64,000 bases of DNA from Rattus norvegicus (GCF_036323735.1 NC_086024.1:134903053-134967052); one strand, 5' to 3'; numbered from the stretch's first letter, positions 46,864 to 58,587 are shown. The notes: a model not told the origin generated them from the letters alone. Numbers and translations: made by a program.

Positions 46864-47235
46864 TTGTCTTAGTTCCTTTTCTATTGCTGTGAGGAGACAC
46901 CAGGACCAAGGCAACTTACAGAAGAAAGCATTTAATTTGGGGCTCACAGTTTCAGAGGGTGAGAATCCATGACCATTATGACAGGGAGCGTGGTGGCAGG
47001 CAGGTAGGCATTGTGCTGGTGCAGTAGCTGAGGGCTTACATCCTGTTCAGCATGTTGGACGTGGTGGGAGGGAGTAGACTGGGTCCGAAGTAGGTTTTCG
47101 AGGCATCAAAGCTCAATACCAATGATACAGCTCCCTCACTAAATGCCACGCTTAATCCTTCCCAAACAGTTCCATTCACTGGGGATCAAGCTTTGAACGT
47201 GTGAGCCTATGGAGCCGTTCTCACTCAGGCCCCCA
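46864..47235 (-). mobile_element. MaLR-like LTR
   Basis: CTATTGCTGTGAGGAGACACC and AGCATTTAATTTGGGGCTCAC start the antisense element. GTGAGCCTATGGAGCCGTTCTC ends it. Confidence 0.75.
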
Positions 47236-47645
47236 TGGTGATGAAAAGAGCAGACAGGAGAAGACTGAGCTGCAGCCGCATCAGATAAGACAACCTCAGG
47301 AGCAGTCTAGGCGTGATTAAGTCCCAAACTTGGAGAACACACATCCTCTCAGATGCATGTGCTGCACCAATAAAGGCAGACTTTGAGTTCCGTGAGAATC
47401 ACGCCAAGGATGGGTTCCAGCTGCAATGGAATTATAAATCAAATGACAAGGAAAAAAAATACAGAAAACCTCCAAATATGTGAAAATTAAATAACAAATT
47501 TCTAAGGAGCGTATGGTTCAAGAATAAATCTCAAGAGAAATCAGAAAACATTTGAGCTGACTTCACATCCAAATTTGCAGAACTGAGACAAATCCCTTAG
47601 AGGGGAAAAATAGCTTTAAATGTGCACATACTGGAAGTAAGATTT

Positions 47646-47840
47646 GGGGCTGAAGAGATGGCTCAATGATTAAAAGAACTTATGGCTCTTCCAAAAGACA
47701 CAGGTTCAGTTCCCAGTACTCACGGGGCAGCTCACAACTGCCTGTGACAAGTTCCAAGTGATCAGGCGCTCTTCTAGATCCTTAGAGCATGAGGCGAACG
47801 GCCCGCCTAAAATCAAGTCATTTAAAACCTTTCTAAAAAC
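47646..47840 (+). mobile_element. B2/B3-family SINE
   Basis: GGGGCTGAAGAGATGGCTCA head, CAGGTTCAGTTCCCAGTACTC B-box region and GCTCACAACTGCCTGTG body. Confidence 0.85.
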
Positions 47841-47879
47841 AATGAAGATTTAAATGGGCTGCAGCTTAAGGGTCTAGGT

Positions 47880-48105
47880 CAGTGGTTATCAACCTGTGAG
47901 TCTCGACACCTTTGGGGGGTCAAACAACCCTTTCACAGGGTTGCCTAAGACCATCAGAAAACACAGATATTTGCATTATGATTCATAACAGTAGCAAAAT
48001 TACAGTCGTGAAGTAGCAACGAAAACAATGTTATGAATTGGGAGTCACCACAACACAAGGAACCATATTAAAGGGTTGAGGCTTTAGGAGGGTTGAGAAC
48101 CACCA
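47880..48105. mobile_element. hAT-Charlie-type element (URR1-like)
   Basis: Inverted ends CAGTGGTTATCAACC and GGTTGAGAACCACCA bracket a 226-bp body containing CATTATGATTCATAACAGTAG and GTAGCAAAATTACAG. It is non-autonomous, with no transposase frame. The expected 8-bp duplications are not convincing. Confidence 0.8.
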
Positions 48106-48442
48106 CGCTAGAGAAAGAGGAAAACCAAATCTGAGCGGCAGACAGAAGGAAAAGCTAAACACAAGAGCAGAAACCAATGCCGTGCTAAAACAGAAGTAGA
48201 CACGTCAGAAGCAACGCTAAATATGATTAACATACCTGTTCTGATCCAGGAAAGGGAGAAGGCACTAATGAACTACATCAAGCCTGAGACAGGAGATGTC
48301 AGCACCAAGTCTACAGGGATTAAAGATATAATTATAGACTGTGTCAACTTTACACTAATGAATCTGACAACTTAGACGACATTGACTAATTCCTTATGAC
48401 ATAAAATCTCAATAATTATTATCTATAAAAAAATTAATTTCT

Positions 48443-48570
48443 GAGCCAGGTGTGATAGCTCATGCCTATCCTGCCATGATGAAGACTGGTGCAGGGTAAC
48501 TACAGCAGGTTCAAAGCCAACCCTGGATGCATGAGTTCAAGACCTTGCCTCGCAAAACACACAGAACAGT
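48443..48570 (+). mobile_element. B1-like SINE, diverged
   Basis: GAGCCAGGTGTGATAGCTCATGCC and ATGCATGAGTTCAAGACC follow B1 order. It may be one of the early B1 types. Confidence 0.55.
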
Positions 48571-49085
48571 CGCTGTGTCAGGCACTTGTCCACTTATCAA
48601 TAGCTTCGCTGGCTCATTCTGTCAACTTGTGAAGAAGTGGTTCGCCAACAATGTAAAACTTCTTCCCAGAGACAGAGGAGGAACCCCTTTGCAACTTGTT
48701 TTATGAGCTACTAAAACCTTAAAAATCTAAGCTCTGCAGAGCTGTCAACAAAAAAAAAATTATAGACTAAAACCACTCATAAACATAGTTACAATTTTTT
48801 AAATAAAATGTTAGCAACATGTAAAGGGCTAATAGATCATAAGCAAGCAGGACACGTCCCAGAAATTAAGGTTGAATTAACATTCAAGCATCAATCAATG
48901 TCATTCACTGTATTGGCGGAGTGAAGACAATTCCTAGCAATGTTCCAATAGATGCAGAATAAGCATTTAACAAAACTGAACGCCCATCCCCAACAAACCC
49001 TCAGAAATAACAGCGTGCGTACCTACTGTCACATTTAATGTTGATAGACTGTCACTTCCCCCACAGAAAACGGAAGGAGGGTGAG

Positions 49086-49499
49086 GGTGGCCACACCTGG
49101 CATTCTTCCTTTTGAAATCCTTTATTACTTCTTTAAGAATTTCATACAATTTATTTTGATTGTACCCATTCCTCTCCCCCATCTCCTCCTCGCACCATAC
49201 CCACACAACTTTGGGTCTTCGATTTTTATAAAACCCGTCAAAACCATTAGTGCTGACAATAGACTCTTGGGTATGTTAGACTATGATAGACCAACCACAG
49301 TCTTCTCTCTCTCCACCCCCCTCTCCCTCCATCAATAGGTACTTAAGGGTAGGACTTTAAAACTTACCTCCCACCTCCAGGCTAGAAGAAAAGTGTTTCC
49401 TTGCATCCATCTGTCAATTTCTCTAGTCCTTACAGTCTTCCCTCCAATCTTCCACAGTGACCCTGAGCCTTGGGGGGTGGGGGGGAGGGCTGAACCATT
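49086..49499 (-). mobile_element. old rodent L1 3' end (Lx-like)
   Basis: AGAATTTCATACAATTTATTTTG followed by CATTCCTCTCCCCCATCTCC is the antisense 3' terminus of rodent L1s, best at 49120-49330. The rest is degenerate. Confidence 0.55.
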
Positions 49500-49950
49500 C
49501 TTTTTTAGTTCCAAGTCAGTAGGTCAGACAGCGAAGATCAATCACACCGCCAACCAAATTAGGAAGGAGGAGATAAAACTGTTCCAATTGTCATCCAGCA
49601 TGGTCACAAACCTAGAAAATTTGAGGGAATCAGCAGGGTTGCCTCCAGAACTAAGGAAAGAGTTTCGTAAACATCGAAGGATACCAGGCAGATACACAAA
49701 ATTTATTGTGGCAAATAACCAAAAACTAAAGTTTGAAAATCAATCTGCTGCAAATACAAGACTCTTAAGGATAGATTTAGCCAAATCATTTCAAGACTGG
49801 TGCAGTGAGATGCGCAAAACATCCTGTGGGGAATTACAGAAATTAACTGAATAGCCTGAGCAAGGTACCTTCACTGAGGCCAGAAGGCAGATTATGGCCG
49901 AGTAAATCACATGACCACCTACACATTCAGAGTAAGTCTCCGCCTGCCAA

Positions 49951-50361
49951 CCATCGAGGATGGACTGAGCCCACGAACTTCAGTGGAGAAGTTAAGGGAA
50001 GGACTGAAAGCTGAAGGGGTTTGCAGCCCCATAGAAAGAACACAATAACAACCAACCAGACCCTCCCCAGAGCTTCTAGAAAACTAAACCACCAACCAAA
50101 GAGTACACATGGAGGAATCCATGGCTCCAGCTGCATGTGTAGCAGAGGATGGCACTGTCGCACATCACTGAGAGGGAATCCCTTGATACTGTGGAAGCTC
50201 AATGACCCAGCAGAGGGAATGCTAGGGTGTTGAGGCAGGAGTGGGTGGGTGGGGGAGCACCCTCATAGAGGCAGGGAGACAGAGGAGGGGATAGTGGGTT
50301 TGTGGAGGGGAAACTAGGGAAGGGGGATAACATCTGAAATGTAAATAAATAACCAATAAAA
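49951..50361 (+). mobile_element. 5'-truncated L1 3' UTR with target-site duplication
   Basis: The piece contains GGGGTTTGCAGCCCCATAG, ACTAAACCACCAACCAAAG and GAAATGTAAATAAATAACC, typical of murid L1 3' UTR. The flanks 49934-49950 and 50362-50378 match at 14 of 17 positions, the differences all being C/T transitions. Confidence 0.85.
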
Positions 50362-50499
50362 AAGTTTCTGCCTGTCAATCACTACCTAAGAGACTGGCAG
50401 CTCCTTCTGAAATGTCCACAGAAATGCTAACACCTGGAGTTAAATTGTACATAATATGCTGCCTACCCGTACATAGCCAGCACATTATTAATAGTTAGT

Positions 50500-50690
50500 T
50501 GCTTGGGATAGCTCACTAGAAAAGAGAACGTGTTACACAAGTACAAGGTCCAAGTTTGAATTCCCAACATCCACGCAATAGCCAGGCAGGACCACATGTG
50601 ACTGTAACTCCAGTGCTGGGGCAATAGGTAAACAGGATTCAATGACAAGTCAGCCAAAGGGATGAGCTCTAGAGTCAGTGAGAACAAGTT
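50500..50690 (+). mobile_element. B4A SINE, 5' part
   Basis: GGTCCAAGTTTGAATTCCCAAC and TGTGACTGTAACTCCAGTGC follow B4A. The missing tail-like part (CCTCTGGCCTCCACATG) appears at 51225-51330, beyond the B1 and the trinucleotide tract. Confidence 0.6.
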
Positions 50691-50692
50691 GG

Positions 50693-50812
50693 AAGCCAGG
50701 CATGGTACACCCAGGAGGTAGAGACAAGTAGATCTGTGTGTTCAAGGGCAGTCTGATTTATGTAGTAAATTCCAAGCCAGTCAGAACTACAATGAGACCC
50801 TGTCTGAAACTT
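50693..50812 (+). mobile_element. B1 SINE
   Basis: AGCCAGGCATGGTACACCC, GAGGTAGAGACAAGTAG and AATGAGACCCTGTCTGAAAC follow B1. Confidence 0.8.
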
Positions 50813-50813
50813 C

Positions 50814-51220
50814 ATCATCATCATCCCCCACCACCACCACCATCACCACCACCACCACCACCATCACCACCACCACCACCATCACCACCACCACCACCAT
50901 CACCATCACCACCACCACCACCATCACCACCATCATCACTACCACCACCACCACCACCATCACCACCACTATCACCATCACCACCACCACCATCATCACT
51001 ACCACCACCACCACCATCACAATCACCACTACCACCATTACCATCACCACCATCATCACCATCACCACCACCACCATCACCACCATCATCACTACCACCA
51101 CCACCATCACCATCACCACCACCATCACCACCATTATCACCACCATTATCACCACCATCATCACCACCATCACCATCATCACCATCATTACCATCACCAT
51201 CACCACCACCATCATCATGT
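50814..51220. repeat. 407-bp (CCA/TCA)n trinucleotide tract
   Basis: Almost uninterrupted CAC, CAT and ATC triplets follow the B1 3' end directly and may have grown from its A-rich tail. One plus frame reads Pro/Ser only and minus frames read Met/Val or Gly/Asp; these are not genes. Confidence 0.98.
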
Positions 51221-51330
51221 AAAAGCAATAAATGAAGACATCTATGCCTACCTCTGGCCTCCACATGTATGCACACAAAGCTACACAGGCGCACATACCC
51301 TTCCACATACAACACTCATATGCATACACA

Positions 51331-51480
51331 GAGAGATCAGTTCTTTACCATGTTTTAGGAGGAGATACTCTCAAAGAAACCCACGGCACCCCAGACAAGG
51401 AACTCTTCTGTCACTGCAGAAAGTTGTGCTGCCGGACAGTGCTGACCCCAAATATCAAAGCAACCTAAAATAAAAATGAA
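51331..51480. other. short unassigned stretch
   Basis: Possibly part of the L1M skeleton; no clear landmark. Confidence 0.4.
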
Positions 51481-52001
51481 GAAGTGGCAGCCAAGGACTT
51501 CTATTACTTAATCTCAAAGCTGACTGTAGGCTGCCACAACCAGAGGCAGCGCTCCAGCCTAGGGGAGAATGTGTTTAGACCAGGGACTGGGGAATGTTTC
51601 TTTGACAAGTCCTACGAAACAATAACCATAACAGAAAACATTGAAACATTAGACTCCGCCAAAATTAAAATCCCCTGTCTATCAAACAATGTCAGAAGGA
51701 AAATTCATAGGCAAGCCACAGACTGAGAGGAAATAGTTTCGTGGCACACATGTGACCTAAGGCGGGTGTCCAGGAAACGTGAAGAGCCCTCCAACTCAAT
51801 GAGGAAACATGAACAGTCGCTTTCCTCAGAACAGTTTCTGTAAAGGAAGCTTTTCCAGAACAATCAATACAAGGGTCTGATTGGAAAAATAAGCAGTAGT
51901 CAGGAAGTGAAGCCAGGAAATGAAGTTAAACTACTACCGTGTCCCGCGCCATTAGAACCACTAGAATCAAGAAGCCTCGAAGGACTTGACAAGAAAGAAA
52001 G

Positions 52002-52710
52002 GGGGGAGAGAACCTATGGAGACCATATCCAGAGGTTAGGCACAGCCTGTGGTTGAGGGATGGAGCCACCTGCCCATCTCAAAAATATTAACACAGAATT
52101 GTCCCTATTTAAAGGAAATACAGGGACAAAGAGAGGAGTAGAGACCGAAGGAAAGGCCATCCAGAGATTGCCCCACTTAGGGATCCATCCCACCTGCAGA
52201 AACCAAACCCAGACACTATTGCTGATGCCAAGAAGCACTTGCTGACAGGAGCCTGGTATGGCTGTCTCTTGAGAGGCTCTGCCAGAGCATGACAATACAG
52301 ATGTGGATGCTTGCAGTCAACCATCGGACTGAGCACAGAGACCCCAATGGAGGAGTTAGGGGAAGGACTGAAAGAGCCAAGGGGGGTTTGCAACCCCATA
52401 GGAAGAACAACAATATCAGCCAACCAGAACACCCAGAGCTCTCAAAGACTAAACCACCAACCAAAGAGTACAGTAGGAGGGACCTATGGCTCCAGTCACA
52501 TTATGTAGCAGAGGATTACTTTATCTGGTCTCAATGGGAGGGGGGGCCCTTGGTCCTGTGGAGACTCGATGCCCAACATAGGGGAGCTCCATCATAGAAG
52601 CAGGGGGTGGAGGATGGGATAGGGGATTTGCAGAGGGGGAACCGGGAAGGGAGAGAACATTTGAAATGTAAACAAATAAAATAAACAATAAAAAAAAGTT
52701 AAAAAAGGAA
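52002..52710 (+). mobile_element. 5'-truncated L1 3' UTR inserted in L1M
   Basis: It carries TGCTGACAGGAGCCTGG, GGAGGAGTTAGGGGAAGGACTG, GACTAAACCACCAACCAAAG and GAAATGTAAACAAATAAAATAAAC, the same murid 3' UTR as at 49951 but longer. AAGAAAGAAA at both flanks (51991-52000 and 52711-52720) may be the target duplication. Confidence 0.85.
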
Positions 52711-53211
52711 AAGAAAGAAAAGTGTCCTGTAATGTTAGTGAGAGTTAAAAACTGAAGAAACCCACTTCAGAAAATCCCGGAGTCTGATCAGAGCTGCCCT
52801 ATGACCTGGCAAATCTACAACTGGGTATTTACCTAAGGGAACCAAAAATAGACATCTACTCACAAAAAGGCATGCAAAAGTCACATGGCAAATTATTTAT
52901 ACACCCTAAAACTAGAAACCGTCCCCACATTCATCAGTGCAGGATGCACTGGTGATAAAGTTACGTGGTGGAGAAAGATTCAGTGATGTAAGGACCAGCT
53001 AGAAGACACAGAATAGTGAGCCAGTCTCTAAAATATGCTTCGTGAAAGCAGCCGGACCCTTCCAAAGTATTTACAATGTGATTCCATTTATACAAGATCC
53101 TAAAGCAGACAAGATTAATCTAGATGTAAGAAGCATGGAAGGAGTCTGTTGCCTCTGATAGTTTCAGGATGGGACAGACAGGAAGAAGCCAAGAGGCTCT
53201 TCAAAGTAATG

Positions 53212-53214
<3 letters not shown>

Positions 53215-53291
<77 letters not shown>

Positions 53292-53292
53292 C
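53215..53292. repeat. (TC)n microsatellite
   Basis: About 37 TC units with one TT interruption. Confidence 0.98.
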
Positions 53293-53388
53293 CCCTCTGC
53301 ATAGTATGAATTTTCCAAATCTCCATGTCTTTGTTTTCTCCTCTGTATAGCAATCTAACAGAATTTGGTGCTTAAAAATCTACCCACA

Positions 53389-53495
53389 GGGGCTGGGGAT
53401 TTAGCTCATTGGTAGAGCGCTTGCCTAGGAAGCGCAAGGCCCTGGGTTCGGTCCCCAGCTCCGAAAAAAAAGAACCAAAAAAAAAAAAAAAAACG
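53389..53495 (+). mobile_element. ID SINE (BC1-type) with target-site duplication
   Basis: A near-intact alanine-tRNA-derived unit starts GGGGCTGGGGATTTAGCTCA, with A box TAGCTCATTGGTAGAG and B box GGTTCGGTCCC, an AAAAAAAAGAACC linker and an A17 tail. An 11-bp direct repeat ATCTACCCACA flanks it (53378-53388, 53496-53506). ID elements amplified strongly only in the rat lineage, so this is the best organism marker. It is not a tRNA gene: the cloverleaf 3' half is lost. Confidence 0.96.
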
Positions 53496-53506
53496 ATCTA
53501 CCCACA

Positions 53507-54504
53507 TGTCACCTGACAGCATTTATTAGTCAGGTGTGCAAGCACGTCCCTCTTGGGTCCCCCCCACCCCCAGGATCCACAAGTTTGTTTGTGACAGCAT
53601 AGAAGCTGCAGCCTCACTCAGGAAAGAACCAACCTCGAAGTTCTCTCTATTAGACCGTAGGCCGCCATCACAGACAACCTCCAGTTACAACAGGTGCCTT
53701 CGCTTTGCGGGCCCTCCAACACTACATCTAAAGCCATGAAGCCCTGAGAGTCTCCGTCTTGTTGCTAGCACAACAGCAGTGCTTTGAAACCTTCCTCTTG
53801 TGTGGGGGGAGGACCTACGAGACACAGTCTCTCCGCAGATCCCTTTGTAGAACAGGACAACTCCCTGTCTTTGGGGCTCTAGAGGAAGGTCATCCTGTCA
53901 ATCTCCAGAATCCTTTCTCCTAGCCGATGCTGTTTGAACATCTGTTGCTAGGCAGGTAGGCATGTCCACACACATAGAGACCAGAGGATAACCTTGGGTG
54001 TCATTCCTCAGATACCACACAGAATCTCTTATTGGAACTTTCCAAGTAGGACAGACTGGCTGGCCAGCCAGCCTTAACCTTCCCTTTGTTCCGCCTCCCA
54101 CCTCCACTTGCTCTTTGGCAAGTGCTTTCCTGACTGAACCGTCTTTTCTGCTCCCCTCCCTCCTTCTTTTGTTCGGGAGATCTCTCCATTGATTGCTTTC
54201 CTTTCCTCTTTTACCAGACTCAGCCAGGAGACAGCAGAGGAAAGGTGTAGACATGCTTGCTTCCCAAATAGGTAAGGACACTGGCAAGCTTCCAGCCTCC
54301 ACATCCCAAGGACCTCCTGGTCCCAGTATCCAGCTTCCTGGTCCCCACCCCTTCTGTGCCCTGGATTTCAGTACCCCCAAAGCCCTGGGGTCTATTTATT
54401 TCAGAGAGAGACGCTTTCTCTCTCTTGCTTGATGAGCTCCGAGACCGTCCCAAATTCTCGAGGATTTGTTATAGTGACACGCCCACTTCTCCAAGTGCTA
54501 ATAT
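53507..54504. other. single-copy-looking DNA, no gene
   Basis: No family recognised. Open frames such as 53898-54380 (minus, 160 codons) have no recognisable domain. Confidence 0.5.
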
Positions 54505-54765
54505 TTGCACTTTTCCCCTGTTGTTGTGTAACAAATTCCCACACATTCGGCATCTTACAACACTGGCACCCACTATATCAGGGTCGCCGTGGAGGGAAGA
54601 TCAGGCGTGACTTCCGCAGACCCTTTAAACGGTATTCTGCACATCGGTGGTTCATCTGGATGCTAAGCCAGAAAGAGTCTCTGCGTAAGCCTCATTGTAC
54701 AGCTTGTTCGGATATTTTCCCCCTTCTACCCGTGCAGCTCAGGGTCCAGCTCCTTGGTAGGTGCT
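54505..54765 (-). mobile_element. possible MLT1-type LTR remnant
   Basis: TTGTTGTGTAACAAATTCCC followed by GGCATCTTACAACACTGGC resembles the antisense ends of old MLT1 LTRs. The rest is too diverged. Confidence 0.4.
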
Positions 54766-57566
54766 GGCTGGAGGCCAGACTCAGGTGTAGAGGACACACT
54801 CAGTTCCTCGGCACTTAGACTTTTCTGATAGGGCCCCATACTTCGTGAAGCCCACACAGGTCTCTGATTCTAGTTTTACTAGCAAAATAGAATCTCGGGT
54901 ATGCTGTGACACCATTGTGGTAATGGCTGACCATGTCGCTTTGAGCCACTGTTTGTGAGCACAAGGGATTTTGCCTGGAACAAACACCTGGGAGCGGGTA
55001 CAGTTGGGGCTGCTGCAGAGGGTCTCAGTCATACACAGGACTGTTAGCTTTGGGCATTTTCCTTCAAATAAAAATAGATTAAACTCTAGATGTATGCGTC
55101 GGAGATGTGTGTATGTCTGGAGAAGAGTACGCAGAAATGCATCCAGAGAACATGTGTTTGGGGAAGGATGGAGGGACGATTGGATAGGTAACCAAGCAAG
55201 CATGGCAAAACGGTGAGAGCAGAATTGAGGCGTGAGGATACACACGTTCCTGAAAATTCAATTGCAGTTTTCCTAAAACTTTAAAATGCACACCTGGTAG
55301 AATGCTGACCAGCTGGACCTTCCATGGGTCTGGTACAGTCAGCCTTAGCTGCTGCGAACCCCTGAGTTCAGCCATCCCGGCATGCCCAGGTCCTCCCTGA
55401 CCTCCTGATTCTTACAATCGTCCCGCCCCCTCTTCTATGATGGTCCCTGAGCCTGAGGGAGGAGCATGTATAATCCAGATGTCCCGTTTGTGACCCTCCT
55501 TAGACCCTTAGTCTCTGCACTTTGAGCGGTTGTGAGTTTGGACGCTGACCACTCGCTCTACAAGGCAGAAAGAAGCTCTTTTGGTGAGGTCTGAGAGCCC
55601 CCACACACGTGTTCGTTCTCGGCAACAATCTCACTTTAGGGCCCAGCATGGGTTTTTGTGGATAGTCACGAGTTGGCAAAGTATATTTAACTGACAAGGT
55701 AGCTGGCGTGTGAAGCCAGATCCCTCTCCACCCCAGTGAAGCATCATTGTCTTCCCAGCAACCAGACTCCAAGAGAGGGGAAACTGACACCCCCAGAAGA
55801 CATTCCTGAGTTTTCCTAATAGGCAGTTGTGGCCGGACCACGCATGATGTCATGGATGTTCAGAGAATGCATCATCTCTCGTGTACAACGGCCGCCTGAC
55901 AGCACCCCAAGGCATGCTCGGTGGCTCTCTTCCTAGGTCCTAAAACTAACCCCCATCCTCTCAGGTTCTAACATCTCTGAACTTAATTAAAAAAAAAAAA
56001 AACAAATCTGAATTCACGGCCATCTTTGTGATGGCGATTCCCCCATGAAAATTAAATACCGTGCAGAAGTAGCGTGTGTACAGTCGCACAAAGGGCACGG
56101 CCTACTACGCCTACCCATGCCATGTCTGTGTAGGTGAATTAATTAGTCCGTATTATGTAGATCGTGTCAGAGCACAGCCAATAAAAACAACAGATGTTCC
56201 CGGAATGAAGTAACCGGGGTAAGCAGGCCTAGACATTCGCTTTTCTGTTTTCACTTTTTACGGGAGAGATGGCTTTGCCTGGTCAAGCACGTCGGGAAAG
56301 CGTTCAGGTTTAACAGGCAGGCCCCGACGGGGGGGTTGGGGAGGAGAAACAGCCAACACTGCTTGCTAACTGTTAATGGGTTGCTTATGCTCCCCTCAAA
56401 ACCAGCCAGTGAACGTGTGCCTCCTCGGTGTGAGATCCCTGCTGGATGGAGGCAAGGGCTCAGACGTGGGACAGCGCAAAAGGCCATCAAGAAATGAGTC
56501 AAGGGAGCATCTATATGTGTGCACAGAGAATTCAGCCTCTATTAGGCTGGGCACTAACAAACAGCAGAAAAGATCAGGGCTTCTCTGACCTCCAGAAGCT
56601 GGGGGAGCAGGGCGCGCACCGGAGATGTGGTCTGTAGACAACTTTCCACTAAATGATATACAGCCCCAGAACACAAAGAAAGTAGAAATTAGCAGGCAAG
56701 AGAGCCAAGATCCCTAAATGATGGGTTGAAACCCAGGACTAACCTTAAAGATCCGCTTTAACTGTGGGCAGAAGCAGAAGCAACATCATCCCACCGCTGT
56801 GCCGACGATGACCTGGTTGCCCCTGAGGAGCAGAGCAAAATCAAGACAGGGCTGGGCATTTGGGGCACATATTGGACGCCTCTTGTGACGTAATTATGGT
56901 GGTTTCGCGTCTTCGGCTGGAACTTGAGTGAAGTCTTTGTGGGCATCTCGGAAAGTTCAGGGGAGTAGTTTAGCTGCCCATGGTGTTTGGGTGAAACCAT
57001 TCTTCAACATAAAAAGGATGTGTGCTGTCTTGTATAATTTTTAAGTGTGTTTTACACACACACACACACACACACAAAACCCTATAAGGTCCTCATTGCA
57101 CTCAACCCAATAAAAACTACCCTTCTCCTTCTCATTAAAGGCAACCTCCTGCCTCCTGCTTTCCCTCACCACAGACCAGCTCTCTGTGCCTGCAGACACA
57201 AACTCATAACGAACCAGGGACTACTCCTTTCGCTCAGCACAGCCATTTTGAAATCTGCCCGTGTGCAGCCCTTGGCACCACATAGGGAGGATCTGAGTCA
57301 TGATCTACAGCGTGTTTCCCACAGGTGTCCCCCTCCCTATCACTGATAGTCACATTGACCAGATACAACCAGAACGGCTTTGAGTATCTGTGTCCAAGTC
57401 TAAGTCGGTAAATGTTAAATATATCATCTCTCTTGGATGGAGTTGAATGGTTGCCAAAACCTCTCCCTACATGGCTTGTTCCTCTCATAATCTGGGTGTG
57501 TGTTGACATCAGGTTTTAAGTTCATAGTTCCCTGATACGGATTGGGTCAAATATCCTTTTATTCCC
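54766..57566. other. single-copy-looking DNA, no gene
   Basis: 2.8 kb with only a short (CA)n at 57053-57075. An AT-rich stretch at 56135-56175 includes GTGAATTAATTAGTCCG. Frames of up to 154 codons lie on both strands without recognisable features. Confidence 0.45.
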
Positions 57567-57945
57567 TTTTAGTCACGGTTACTATGGCTGCGATGAAACA
57601 CCATAACCTAAACAACTGGTGGAGGAGAGGTTTACTTGGCTTGTGCTTCCACAGCACTGTTGATCACTGGCTGGAACTCAGGACAGGAGCTCAGAGCAGG
57701 AGCCTGGAGGCAGGAGGGGGTACAGATGCCATGGAGGAGTGCTGCTTCCTGACTTGCTCCTCATGGCTTGCTCAGCCATGGCACCTCCCACAATGGCTGG
57801 ACCCTCCACCATCTATCGTGAAGTAGGCAAGTGCTTCACAGGGCTGCAAACAACAGGATCTTAGGGAGACATTTTCTCAACTGAGGTTCCCTCCTCTCAG
57901 ATGACTTTAGTTTGTGTCACGTTGACGTGAAATGAGCCAGCACAC
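57567..57945 (-). mobile_element. MaLR-like LTR, second type
   Basis: CGATGAAACACCATAACC begins and TTGTGTCACGTTGACGTG ends the antisense form of the element at 44893-45292. CATGGCTTGCTCAGCCATGG lies in the middle. Confidence 0.75.
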
Positions 57946-57959
57946 CTTTATCTGCAACG

Positions 57960-58330
57960 ACATGCTGTCTCTGGTGAAAAGGCCATCCAAAGTTGTCATT
58001 GATTAAGTTAAAATATTTAATTAAAACATTTGTTGTCTTGCGTCTGGGTTTTGAGTCTTTAGTTGATACACAGTAAGGACTCCCTCCCAGTTTTCTCACC
58101 CCTGCAGAAATGTCTTTGGAAGAACACAAGTTTTCTCAATTTCATTGAAGTCCAATTAGGCCATCTGATCATTACTGGATCACGGTTTGTAGTGTTTGAA
58201 GGCTTTGCCTAACCCACGGTCACAAAGGATCCCTCTGCTTTCCTTGTTTGAGTTCTACAGCACAAGGCTCTCTGTGTAGATCTAGAAATGGCCACCAGTT
58301 AGTTTTTGGTATGTGATTCGAGTAAAGTCT
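57960..58330 (-). pseudogene. ancient L1M ORF2 C-terminal fragment
   Basis: TTTCATTGAAGTCCAATTAGG, GCTTTGCCTAACCCACGGTC and TAGTTTTTGGTATGTGATTCG follow antisense L1M ORF2. No frame remains. Confidence 0.65.
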
Positions 58331-58584
58331 CAGCACCAGGAAATGCTGTGCTTTCTCCGCCGGTGTGCCAAGGTGCCTGGATGACTGAGCAGGCTATGAA
58401 GAGCAGAGGGGCACATGGGGGTGACCCCCAGTCTGGTTCTGTTCCACCTCTTCATCTATTTCAAGCCAAGGCTGCACCGCTTGGGTACCACATTAAAACT
58501 TGTCTCCCCTTCTAGTGTCACTTGTCATGTGCGAAAACAAAACCCAAATAATCTACTAGGTATTGAGTGTGCACACAAGCGAAC

Positions 58585-58587
58585 ACA

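Larger units (their letters stand above)
42620..53210 (+). pseudogene. ancient L1M skeleton split by many later insertions
   Basis: L1-like pieces appear in the correct order on one strand. ORF1 side: 43310-43650, 44130-44335 (GAGCTTGAAAGTTACTTCC, GATCTGAAAAGTATAAAG), 44723-44892 and 45293-45470 (CAGCAGACCTGCACTAAAAATG). ORF2: 47240-47645 (endonuclease end), 48106-48442, 48571-49085 (AATAGATGCAGAATAAGCAT, before the catalytic box), 49500-49950 (after the FADD box), 51480-52001 (AGGCAAGCCACAGACTGAGAG) and 52711-53210 (C-terminus and 3' UTR; GTATTTACCTAAGGGAACC). Frames at 49393-49854 and 51484-51726 are remnants of ORF2. Assignment is by resemblance; single-element origin is inferred from order and strand. 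Confidence 0.65.

Noticed and set aside
49393..49854. 153-codon frame as an orphan gene or retrogene
   Set aside because: The residues after 49550 follow the L1 reverse transcriptase region beyond the FADD box, in register with neighbouring L1M pieces; the frame start is in an L1 tail and low-complexity DNA.
50738..51329. Proline/serine-rich protein or Met/Val membrane protein
   Set aside because: Both come from the CCA/TCA trinucleotide tract.
53389..53462. Alanine tRNA gene
   Set aside because: The sequence has A and B boxes but loses the 3' half of the cloverleaf, and is followed by an A tail and flanked by target duplications: an ID SINE.
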